From contig DFXK01000002.1 of assembly GCA_002383165.1 (NCBI GenBank), positions 288,638 to 352,637 on the forward strand: DNA of 64,000 bases, in the 5' to 3' direction. Below are positions 43,791 to 51,292 of this stretch, piece by piece; position 1 is the stretch's first letter; the number at the start of each line of letters is the position of its first letter. The translations under genes were made by a program, and so were the position numbers. The stretch comes from Flavobacteriales bacterium UBA4110 (GTDB taxonomy: Bacteria > Bacteroidota > Bacteroidia > Flavobacteriales > Weeksellaceae). Below the pieces are notes generated by a model. It did no database searches. It was not told where the DNA came from and saw only the letters and a list, made by a program, of their open reading frames with translations.

Positions 43791-45593
43791 TTAATTCATT
43801 TTAATCTGATAAGTAAATCCTAGATGAAACCATCTTCCCGGCATCGGAACCAGATTAGATTCTGTGTATTTGGTATTTGTAAGGTTATTAATTAAGACAT
43901 AAAAATTTAAGTCTTTGATTCGGAAATTAAGTTGCTCATCCAAAATATTATAACTGCCAAGATTCACACGTTCAGAGTATTTATAAATCAACTGATTGCT
44001 GAAAAATTTCAGGAATCTCAAATCCAATTGAGCAACAAATTGGTGTTTCAGATTCTGCAAAGAGAAACGGGAATATTTCATTTCATCTCTGTATTTATTA
44101 TCCAGATAGGTATAAGCCAAACGGTAGTTCAGGAACGCAAATGGCTGATGTCTGAACTCAGTTTCAAAACCTTTCAGATCTATTTTTGCAATATTCACGG
44201 CTTTCCAAGGATCCGATGAAATTTCTTTTTGCCAGTCTATTCCATTGGTTGTGTTTCTCATAAACCCACTGATTTTCGCCAATATTTTTTGATTCTGAAA
44301 ACGATAACCCAGCTCGGAAGAAACTGCATTTTCGGGAACAAGATCAGGATTTCCTTTTTCTGCTGGACTGTTGTAATACAGATCTGTAAACGTCGGGATT
44401 CTGAAACCTTTTGATATCGCACCGAAAATCTTGTGATTTTGATTAAAAATATAGCCCAAATCTACACCTGGATAGAAAAAATTACCACCCAAATAATTAG
44501 CCCAGCTTGCCCCTGGATTAACTTCCAGCTTCTGATCGAAAAATTTGACTTGATGCTCAAAAAACACCTGTGTCACATCTCTTTTTCTCTCACCAAGATT
44601 ACTGCTGGTCAAAAATTCTTTTCTGTAATCTATTCCTACACTTGTGATTCCTATAGGTGATTCGTAGGAAGCATTTACGGTTCCTCCTACATTGTTCCCG
44701 ATGTGCATATTTCTGTAGAATGAGGGATTCTCACGCTTAAGAAGATACATATCCTGACCTCTTCTCCAATAAACACTAGAATTAACCGAAAGATTACTGA
44801 ATTTCTGCTCATATTGCAAACTTACAACGGAAGACTGCATTTCCTCATATTGATTGGTGTATGCTGGTGACGCGTAGAAACCGTTTGCTCCAAATTTCTT
44901 CTCAGAAAAACCTGCTTGCAAACCGATACTCCCGTTGCTAATCTTTAGTTTGTTCTGATAAAAATAATTCTGTACTTTATAATCTGTATTATATCTGTAA
45001 CCGTCTGAAGCACCACTGCTTACCTGGAAAAGATTCGTAAATTTTTCTGTCCCAAATGTCCCAGATGCCGACAAATCATAGGTTTTAAAATCACCGCCTT
45101 GCGCTTTCACCGTTACCTGTTCTTGTGAAGATGTTTTGGTAATGATATTAATAACACCCGCAAAAACATTTTGCCCATATAACTTTGCAGATGAACCTTT
45201 GATGATCTCGATGCGTTCCACTGCCGAAATATCAAACGGAATATTAAATGTATTATGTCCCGTTTGTGAATCATTCATTCGCACGCCATTTATCAAAACC
45301 AAAACCTGCTCAAAAGAACTTCCTCTGATCCCGATATCACTCTGCACACCATTGGAACCGCGTCTCCTGATATCCAAACCGGAATAAAACTGGAGTAATT
45401 CATCAATACTTGTTGCCGGACTGTTCTCGATTTGCTTTTTGGTGATAACGGTAACATTTTCATTCACATCGTTATAAGGCGTTGATAAAAAACGACCTTG
45501 TAAATTAACTTCATCAATTTCTTTTTCTTGATTCTGCGCCATTGCATTAATTGACAAAACACAAATCGATAAAGCTGTAATAGTTCTTTTCAT
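43791..45593 (-). CDS. TonB-dependent receptor (BtuB-like)
   Basis: The 600-residue protein has a signal peptide (about 1-19), a plug domain with IGIRGSSFEQVLVLINGVR and IEIIKGSSAKLYGQ, and a beta-barrel ending in GRWFHLGFTYQIKMN. The organisation matches small BtuB-like receptors, which import vitamin B12 or other ligands with TonB energy. No cobalamin riboswitch was found in its leader and no B12 genes are near, so the ligand is uncertain. No SusD partner follows. It is monocistronic. Confidence 0.85.
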   Translation of the reverse strand: MKRTITALSICVLSINAMAQNQEKEIDEVNLQGRFLSTPYNDVNENVTVITKKQIENSPATSIDELLQFYSGLDIRRRGSNGVQSDIGIRGSSFEQVLVLINGVRMNDSQTGHNTFNIPFDISAVERIEIIKGSSAKLYGQNVFAGVINIITKTSSQEQVTVKAQGGDFKTYDLSASGTFGTEKFTNLFQVSSGASDGYRYNTDYKVQNYFYQNKLKISNGSIGLQAGFSEKKFGANGFYASPAYTNQYEEMQSSVVSLQYEQKFSNLSVNSSVYWRRGQDMYLLKRENPSFYRNMHIGNNVGGTVNASYESPIGITSVGIDYRKEFLTSSNLGERKRDVTQVFFEHQVKFFDQKLEVNPGASWANYLGGNFFYPGVDLGYIFNQNHKIFGAISKGFRIPTFTDLYYNSPAEKGNPDLVPENAVSSELGYRFQNQKILAKISGFMRNTTNGIDWQKEISSDPWKAVNIAKIDLKGFETEFRHQPFAFLNYRLAYTYLDNKYRDEMKYSRFSLQNLKHQFVAQLDLRFLKFFSNQLIYKYSERVNLGSYNILDEQLNFRIKDLNFYVLINNLTNTKYTESNLVPMPGRWFHLGFTYQIKMN

Positions 45594-45653
45594 ATATAAT
45601 TTTTATTATTTTGAAAGGTCAAAAGTGCTCAATCCCTTTCAGATAATCGGGCG

Positions 45654-45661
45654 CAAATATA
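45654..45661 (-). promoter_or_regulatory. Predicted -7 element of the TonB-dependent receptor
   Basis: TATATTTG on the minus strand, about 60 bases before the ATG, so the leader is about 53 bases. This is too short for a cobalamin riboswitch. Confidence 0.55.
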
Positions 45662-45930
45662 GAGATTAGCCAGATTCTCCATCTATAATTCTAATAAAAA
45701 TTGAGTAATAACAAGCCTCAACTGCCTCTGAAGTACTTGTAACAGGTTATTTTGAGTTTAAACAAGTGCCGCCGACCCGTTGCTTAAGTGGTCTCAGTTA
45801 CTTGCATCAATACCTAAGACAAGTTCTGAACCACCCCTTCCAAGAATATAAACAATACAATATCAAACAATTAAAACCAACAAATCCCTAGGGATAACCT
45901 GTTAATAGAAACCGAAAATACCAAAGACAA

Positions 45931-46034
45931 AGCTCCGTAGGAGCGACCTGTCATTCACATAAACATCAGTTCGCTCCTACGGAGCTCTATTCTAATCGAC
46001 ATCAACCTCTATTAACATTATGTTCCTACGGAAC
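45931..46034. repeat. Cluster of three CTCCGTAGGAG-type hairpins
   Basis: Three small hairpins, GCTCCGTAGGAGC (45932-45944), GCTCCTACGGAGC (45973-45985) and GTTCCTACGGAAC (46022-46034), stand in a row. The first two also pair with each other over 15 bases (AGCTCCGTAGGAGCG). They lie in the 619-base gap 45594-46212 between divergent genes, where no coding frame is seen. They resemble REP-like elements common in Bacteroidota. Confidence 0.7.
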
Positions 46035-46186
46035 TAATTGAAAATATCAACTAACATTTCACATTATCATCACCACTTTTGCGACTTAGAAACATCTCAA
46101 AAATCAATTCGTTTTAGTGCCTTTGCGATTAAAAACCGCTCCTTCATTTAATCCAAAATCTTATCGTGATTCGGTTTTATTTTCCT

Positions 46187-46194
46187 TAATTTTG
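46187..46194 (+). promoter_or_regulatory. Predicted -7 element of uvrA
   Basis: TAATTTTG fits TAnnTTTG, 18 bases before the ATG at 46213. It lies inside the longer possible reading frame and supports the shorter start. Confidence 0.6.
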
Positions 46195-46212
46195 TTGGTC
46201 TTATTTTTTAAA

Positions 46213-49002
46213 ATGGCTACAACTACTGAAATCGATATCAAAAAATATATTTTCGTTAAAAACGCACATCTTAACAACCTGAAACACATAGACGTTCTGA
46301 TTCCAAAGAACAAACTGATTGTGATTACGGGTGTCTCGGGAAGTGGTAAATCGTCTCTCGCTTTTGACACGATTTATGCCGAAGGACAAAGAAGATATGT
46401 GGAAAGTTTGAGTTCCTATGCGAGACAGTTTTTGGGTAAATTGGAAAAACCTAAAATCGATGACATAAAAGGTTTGGCGCCATCGATTGCGATTCAGCAA
46501 AAGGTGATTTCGTCCAATCCGCGCTCTACGGTCGGAACTTCTACGGAGATTTATGATTATCTTAAATTATTCTACGCCAGAGTTGGAAGAACCTTCTCTC
46601 CCATTTCAGGAGAAGAAGTGAAGAAAGACAGCGTAACCGATGTGATTGATTTCATCAAAAATTCTAAAAAAGATTCAACTTTTTTATTGTTAACGCCTTT
46701 GACATTCGAAGTTAAAACCTTTGCTGAATTACTGAAAACGCTTAAAGTTTCAGGATTCACAAGGTTGGAAGTTAACGGAAATTTGGCGGGAATTGAGGAT
46801 TTGGAATCTTTCGGATTCACGCCGGAAAAGGATATGACAATTAATCTCGTGATTGACAGATTCAGTTACGAGGAAGATGAGAATTTCTTGCAAAGATTGG
46901 CAGATTCTATCCAAATGGCTTTCTACGAAGGTCACGGCTATTGTTCACTTAAAAATACAGACACGGGAAAAATCCGTGAATTCTCCAATAAATTTGAATT
47001 GGACGGCATTGTTTTCAACGAACCGAATGTTCATTATTTCAGTTTCAACAATCCTTACGGTGCTTGTCCGACTTGCGAAGGTTACGGAAAAGTGATTGGA
47101 ATTGATGAAGATCTGGTGATTCCGAATAAAAATTTGTCGCTTCACGAGGACGCAGTTGCTTCTTGGAAAGGCGAAAGTATGAGCGAATGGAAAAAGGAAT
47201 TCATCAAAAAAGCTAAAGATTTCCCGATTCATAAGCCTTATCATCAATTGACCAAAGAGCAGAAACAATTGCTTTGGAGAGGCGATAAAACCAGAAGTTT
47301 TCCAAGCATTGACAACTTCTTCAAAATGCTGGAAGAAAATCTTTACAAAATCCAATATAGAGTAATGCTTTCACGTTATCGCGGCAAGACTATTTGCCCA
47401 ACCTGCGAAGGTCTCAGATTACGAGAAGAAACAAGCTGGGTGAAAATTGACGGACATAATATTCAGTCTTTGATTGAATTACCTTTGGACGAGTTGCTTC
47501 CACTAATCAAATCTTTAAAACTCAACGCCCACGACAGGGAAATTGCCAAACGACTGACTTACGAAATCGAAACGAGATTAGAATTCTTGACAAAAGTTGG
47601 CCTTGGCTATCTGACTCTGAACCGAACATCCAACACGCTTTCCGGAGGAGAAAGTCAGAGAATTAATTTGGCCACAAGTTTAGGAAGTTCTTTGGTTGGT
47701 TCTATTTATATTTTGGATGAACCGAGCATTGGCTTGCATTCCCGAGATACAGAAAATCTGATTGGCGTTTTAAAACAACTTCGAGACCTTGGAAATACTG
47801 TGATTGTTGTAGAGCACGATGAAGATGTGATGCGAGAAGCAGATTACGTTATCGATATTGGTCCGGAAGCCGGTTATCTTGGTGGTGATTTGGTTTTCAG
47901 TGGTAATTATAAAGAAATGCTGAAAGCGGATACTTTGACCGCAAAATATCTGAATGGCGATTTGAAAATCGAAGTTCCTACAAAACGAAGAAAAACAAAA
48001 GAATTTATCGAGATAAAAGGCGCTCGTCAAAATAATCTGAAGAATGTTGATGTCAATGTTCCTTTGGAATGTCTGACGGTGATTACAGGCGTTTCCGGAA
48101 GTGGAAAATCGACTTTGATGAAAGAAGTGATGACGAATGCCATCCAAATTCAGTTAGGAATGGGCGGAAAGAAAGCGGATTATGATTCTGTGACTTTTCC
48201 TTCAAGATTGATTCAAAATATCGAATTGATTGACCAAAATCCTATTGGAAAATCATCCCGTTCCAATCCTGTAACTTATTTGAAAGCTTATGATGACATC
48301 CGAGACCTTTTTGCCAAACAAAAATCAGCGAAAGTTCAAGGTCTTAAGCCAAAACATTTTTCTTTCAATGTGGATGGTGGAAGATGTGATGAATGTAAAG
48401 GTGACGGTGTGATTACAGTTTCGATGCAGTTTATGGCAGACATTGAGCTGGAATGTGAACATTGTCACGGAACGCGTTTCAAAAAAGAAATTCTCGAAAT
48501 CAAATACGACGAGAAAAACATTTCCGATATTCTTCATATGACGGTTGATGAAGCTCTAGAGTTCTTCAAAGAAAACCACGAAGAAAAAATCGCGACAAAA
48601 CTGAAACCTTTGCAAGATGTTGGTTTGGGTTATCTTCAGTTGGGTCAATCCTCTTCTACTCTGTCCGGCGGGGAAGCGCAGAGAGTTAAGTTGGCATCTT
48701 TCCTTGTAAAAGGTGTGACAACGGACAAAACTTTATTTGTATTTGATGAACCTTCAACAGGATTGCATTTCCACGATATTCAAAAGTTACTGAAATCACT
48801 TCAGGCATTGATAGAATTAGGACATTCTGTAGTTGTGATTGAGCACCAGCCGGATATTATCAAATGTGCTGACCATATCATCGACGTTGGTCCAAATGCC
48901 GGAAAATACGGTGGCGAGATTGTTTTCACTGGAACACCGGAAGATTTGGTTAAAGAGAAAAATTCTTTTACTGCGAAGTATATCAAAGAAAAGCTTCAAT
49001 AA
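46213..49002 (+). CDS. uvrA: Excinuclease ABC subunit A
   Basis: The 929-residue protein has two ABC ATPase modules with Walker A motifs GVSGSGKS (40-47 and about 625), two LSGGE signatures (about 480 and 815), and Zn-type Cys pairs CPTCEG (about 284 and 395), CDECKG (about 724) and CEHCHG (about 748). It finds DNA lesions in nucleotide-excision repair with UvrB and UvrC. The frame is open 96 bases further upstream, but a promoter element falls within it and the ATG at 46213 gives the standard N-terminus. A possible DnaA-box pair and short transcripts follow. Confidence 0.94.
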   Translation: MATTTEIDIKKYIFVKNAHLNNLKHIDVLIPKNKLIVITGVSGSGKSSLAFDTIYAEGQRRYVESLSSYARQFLGKLEKPKIDDIKGLAPSIAIQQKVISSNPRSTVGTSTEIYDYLKLFYARVGRTFSPISGEEVKKDSVTDVIDFIKNSKKDSTFLLLTPLTFEVKTFAELLKTLKVSGFTRLEVNGNLAGIEDLESFGFTPEKDMTINLVIDRFSYEEDENFLQRLADSIQMAFYEGHGYCSLKNTDTGKIREFSNKFELDGIVFNEPNVHYFSFNNPYGACPTCEGYGKVIGIDEDLVIPNKNLSLHEDAVASWKGESMSEWKKEFIKKAKDFPIHKPYHQLTKEQKQLLWRGDKTRSFPSIDNFFKMLEENLYKIQYRVMLSRYRGKTICPTCEGLRLREETSWVKIDGHNIQSLIELPLDELLPLIKSLKLNAHDREIAKRLTYEIETRLEFLTKVGLGYLTLNRTSNTLSGGESQRINLATSLGSSLVGSIYILDEPSIGLHSRDTENLIGVLKQLRDLGNTVIVVEHDEDVMREADYVIDIGPEAGYLGGDLVFSGNYKEMLKADTLTAKYLNGDLKIEVPTKRRKTKEFIEIKGARQNNLKNVDVNVPLECLTVITGVSGSGKSTLMKEVMTNAIQIQLGMGGKKADYDSVTFPSRLIQNIELIDQNPIGKSSRSNPVTYLKAYDDIRDLFAKQKSAKVQGLKPKHFSFNVDGGRCDECKGDGVITVSMQFMADIELECEHCHGTRFKKEILEIKYDEKNISDILHMTVDEALEFFKENHEEKIATKLKPLQDVGLGYLQLGQSSSTLSGGEAQRVKLASFLVKGVTTDKTLFVFDEPSTGLHFHDIQKLLKSLQALIELGHSVVVIEHQPDIIKCADHIIDVGPNAGKYGGEIVFTGTPEDLVKEKNSFTAKYIKEKLQ

Positions 49003-49007
49003 TTATT

Positions 49008-49031
49008 TTATCCACAAAAAAATGTGGATAA
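49008..49031. promoter_or_regulatory. Pair of inverted DnaA-box 9-mers (or hairpin) behind uvrA
   Basis: TTATCCACA (49008-49016) faces TGTGGATAA (49023-49031) across 6 A. Both match the DnaA-box consensus exactly. The pair begins 5 bases behind the uvrA stop. It can also form a 9-bp RNA hairpin, but no T-run follows, so it is a poor terminator. Confidence 0.45.
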
Positions 49032-49103
49032 GTATTAAATTTTAACATTCAGTTTACATTTCATATCGTTTTTCTTCCTAAATTTACCATAGAGATTTAG
49101 GAA

Positions 49104-49175
49104 ATGAACACAAAATTTACTCTTGACTCAATAGAAATTACTCAAATTCAATTTGATATAAAAATCAAAGGATAG
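49104..49175 (+). CDS. Possible small ORF, 23 residues
   Basis: ATG at 49104 opens a 23-codon frame starting MNTKFTLDSIEITQIQ and ending in a Lys-rich FDIKIKG. An AGGA stands 5 bases before the ATG. An intrinsic terminator begins within its last codons and ends 21 bases behind its stop, so a short transcript is plausible. An upstream TAAATTTA (about 49078) is near the promoter consensus. The Lys/Ile/Thr-rich start is reminiscent of small leader peptides, but no family can be named. Confidence 0.35.
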   Translation: MNTKFTLDSIEITQIQFDIKIKG

Positions 49176-49196
49176 CATTGTCGGCTGTCCTTTTTT
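49167..49196 (+). terminator. Intrinsic terminator at the small ORF
   Basis: AAAGGATAGC pairs with GCTGTCCTTT (one G-U pair) around ATTGTCG, then a T-run. Confidence 0.75.
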
Positions 49197-49235
49197 GTTG
49201 TTGTTTAACTAAAAAAATGAGATGTTTTATCTACT

Positions 49236-49264
49236 GAACCGGCTTCTAAAGAGTCGGTTCTTTC
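49236..49264 (+). terminator. Second intrinsic terminator in the gap behind uvrA
   Basis: GAACCGGCTT pairs with GAGTCGGTTC (two G-U pairs) around CTAAA, followed by TTTC. Its source transcript is unclear. Confidence 0.6.
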
Positions 49265-49276
49265 ATTTCATAAAGG

Positions 49277-49350
49277 CTTCGACTCCGCTCAGCCTGACAA
49301 TTCTTATTATACATTTAGTACTAAAAGTGTCGCACTGAGCGGAGTCGAAG
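49277..49350. repeat. Inverted repeat CTTCGACTCCGCTCAG
   Basis: CTTCGACTCCGCTCAG (49277-49292) and CTGAGCGGAGTCGAAG (49335-49350) are perfect 16-base inverted arms around 42 bases. Similar elements are dispersed in Bacteroidota genomes. It lies between uvrA and the convergent YceI gene. Confidence 0.75.
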
Positions 49351-49361
49351 TGTTTATAATA

Positions 49362-49392
49362 AAAAAGACTGTCTCTTTCGAAACAGTTTTTC
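49362..49392 (-). terminator. Terminator of the YceI-family gene
   Basis: AAGACTGTCTC faces GAAACAGTTTT around TTTC, with T-runs on both sides, 19 bases behind the stop. Confidence 0.65.
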
Positions 49393-49410
49393 TTTTCATT
49401 TCAGATTTTA

Positions 49411-50079
49411 TTATTTAGAAGCCGTTACATTGATTCCAATTTCGATGTCTTTGCTAATCATCCATTCTGCTGGGTCAGTTTCATCAGTCCCAAATTTGAT
49501 TCCCCAATCTGCTCTGTTTACAGTAAATTTAGCTTCTATGCTAGCTTTACCTTCAGCCACAGTCACTTTCGCAGGAAAAGAAACGTTTAGCGTTTTTCCA
49601 AGCAATGTCAAGTTTCCGCTTATCGTTTTGTTAGCTCCGGCAACTGCATCTTTTGGAAGTTCTCCGGCCAAATCAGTTACAGCAGTGATTTTGAAATCAG
49701 AAGTTGGTTGTTTCTCAACATCAAAGAAATCAGCATTTTTAAGGTGCGCTTCTAGGTCAGCTGGTTTTTTGTCAGCCTCGGTTACAGAAGCAGGATCCAC
49801 TTTCAAAGTCGTCATATCGATTACGAATTCTCCAGAAGTTACCGCATTATTCTCAACGGTGATTTCACCAGATTTCAAGTTAAGAGTTCCCCATCTTGGC
49901 GCAAATCCACCTTTGTGGAACGCTTTCCAATCTATTTTAGACGCTGCCAAATCTACGTTGTAAACTTCACCAGTTTTTGCTGCAACTTCTTGCTCTGCTG
50001 TTACAGTTTCTTTTTTGTCGTTACAAGCTGTGAACAACAACGCTACTCCTACCAATGCTAATACTGTCAATTTTTTCAT
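49411..50079 (-). CDS. YceI-family lipoprotein
   Basis: The 222-residue protein has a lipobox ending at C19 (LFTAC) and a YceI beta-barrel domain (about 40-220) with SKIDWKAFHKGG, a SGEFVIDMTTLKVD strand and a late NRADWGIKF. YceI proteins bind isoprenoid or quinone-like lipids; the ligand here is unknown. It should face the periplasm. It is monocistronic, with a TATTTTTG element 38 bases upstream. Confidence 0.88.
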   Translation of the reverse strand: MKKLTVLALVGVALLFTACNDKKETVTAEQEVAAKTGEVYNVDLAASKIDWKAFHKGGFAPRWGTLNLKSGEITVENNAVTSGEFVIDMTTLKVDPASVTEADKKPADLEAHLKNADFFDVEKQPTSDFKITAVTDLAGELPKDAVAGANKTISGNLTLLGKTLNVSFPAKVTVAEGKASIEAKFTVNRADWGIKFGTDETDPAEWMISKDIEIGINVTASK

Positions 50080-50116
50080 AGATAATATTTTAAATTAATA
50101 TTGATTTTTCCTGCAG

Positions 50117-50124
50117 CAAAAATA
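50117..50124 (-). promoter_or_regulatory. Predicted -7 element of the YceI gene
   Basis: TATTTTTG on the minus strand fits TAnnTTTG, with a leader of about 30 bases. Confidence 0.5.
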
Positions 50125-50176
50125 AGACCTTAAATTATGACTAAGAATTGATGTACATCAAGAAACGTTTTTTTCA

Positions 50177-50293
50177 AACCACAAAAGTCACAATTTTTAT
50201 TCTGAAGTTTACTTTTCAAATAAGAATAAACTTCACATTTACACATAAAATCAATTGTGCTATTCGTGAAAAAACTTTTTGCCTTTTGTGGTT
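50177..50293. repeat. Long inverted repeat, variant AACCACAAAAG, copy 4
   Basis: AACCACAAAAGTCAC (50177-50191) and TTGCCTTTTGTGGTT (50279-50293) are the ends of a 117-base AT-rich element. It begins 5 bases behind the stop of the TIGR02757 gene. The outer AACCACA ends match copies 1 to 3, while the inner bases differ. Confidence 0.65.
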
Positions 50294-50298
50294 AAATA

Positions 50299-51069
50299 TC
50301 ATTCAAATTCTTTTGAAACACCCAATCCAAATAATGCAAAATCGTAAACCGCAGGATCATCAGCATTATATTTTCTAAGAATCAAATCCAATTCTTCTAC
50401 AGCTTTCCAATCGTTTTGTTTTCTAGTAAGAATTCCTAATTTTCTGGAAATATTGGCTGTGTGAACATCCAGAGGAACTGATAAAAACTTCGGGTCAATC
50501 TTTTCCCAAATTCCAAAATCCACGCCTTTTTTATCTTTCCGAACCATCCAACGCAAAAACATAATGAATCGTTTGGAAGCGGAATTTTTATAGGGCGAAC
50601 TCACGTGTTTTTGTCCGCGATGTTTTTCGGAAATGAAATGATTTCTAAAACGCTCGATAGAATGAGAAAAATTGATTTCGTTGTCATGGATTAGAAATAC
50701 ATCTTCCAAACTTTCAAACTGCGTGTAAATTCGGCGAAAATTTTTTAGAAAGAAAATAAAATCTTCGTGATTGAATGTTCTGTGAATGGCTTTTTGTGGA
50801 ATCTTAGCCAAATCAGAATCTGTAAAATTCATGATGAAATCATACGGTGAATTTCCCATTAATTCCATCATTTTGTTGGCATCATTGATAATTGATTTTC
50901 GATTTCCCCAAGCGATACTTGCTGACAAAAATCCGGCAATCTCAATGTCTTGTTTCAAAGAAAAACGATGCGGAATCTGAATTGGATCATCGGCAATAAA
51001 ATCTGGAGAATTATAGAGTTCTGCTTTTTCATTCAGCAAATCGAAGATGTCTTTTTCTTTCAAAATCAT
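50299..51069 (-). CDS. TIGR02757/DUF2400-family protein
   Basis: The 256-residue protein shows the helix-hairpin-helix glycosylase-like features of this family: AGFLSASIAWGNRKSI near residue 46, then a long insert and late KRFIMFLRWMVRKDKKGVD and LDVHTANISRKLG. Relatives are thought to be DNA-glycosylase-like, but no reaction is shown. The -7 element TATTTTTG (51074-51081) ends 5 bases before the ATG, so the mRNA may be leaderless. Confidence 0.82.
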   Translation of the reverse strand: MILKEKDIFDLLNEKAELYNSPDFIADDPIQIPHRFSLKQDIEIAGFLSASIAWGNRKSIINDANKMMELMGNSPYDFIMNFTDSDLAKIPQKAIHRTFNHEDFIFFLKNFRRIYTQFESLEDVFLIHDNEINFSHSIERFRNHFISEKHRGQKHVSSPYKNSASKRFIMFLRWMVRKDKKGVDFGIWEKIDPKFLSVPLDVHTANISRKLGILTRKQNDWKAVEELDLILRKYNADDPAVYDFALFGLGVSKEFE

Positions 51070-51131
51070 TGGTCAAAAATACGAATTGTTTTTATCGCCA
51101 AGGCGCAAGAATTTAATCATAGAAAAGTAAA

Positions 51132-51167
51132 AAGTCGCAAAGTTCTCATGGAAAACATTTGCGACTT
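51132..51167. repeat. Inverted repeat AAGTCGCAAA
   Basis: AAGTCGCAAA (51132-51141) and TTTGCGACTT (51158-51167) are perfect arms around 16 bases. A related GCGACTT/CTTTGCGATT motif occurs at 46080-46135 upstream of uvrA. Confidence 0.55.
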
Positions 51168-51177
51168 AAATTTTATA

Positions 51178-51273
51178 AACCACATAGAAACATAGTTTTT
51201 GTACGCCCAAGTTAAAATAGTTTCAATTCTATTTTAATTTAAAAACGATTAATTTCTATGTGTCTATGTGGTT
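51178..51273. repeat. Long inverted repeat, AACCACATAG family, copy 3
   Basis: AACCACATAGAAACATAG (51178-51195) pairs with CTATGTGTCTATGTGGTT (51256-51273). It begins 19 bases behind the pafA stop codon. Confidence 0.75.
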
Positions 51274-51292
51274 AGATTACTTTATTTAAAAA

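Noticed and set aside
45594..45720. Cobalamin riboswitch in front of the BtuB-like receptor
   Set aside because: No B12-box sequence was found, and the predicted leader of about 53 bases is too short.
45594..46212. CRISPR array among the short hairpins
   Set aside because: The three hairpins are short palindromes with unequal spacing; there are no identical direct repeats with unique spacers and no cas genes.
49003..49410. Chromosomal replication origin behind uvrA
   Set aside because: Only two DnaA boxes are seen and neither dnaA, dnaN nor other origin-linked genes are near.
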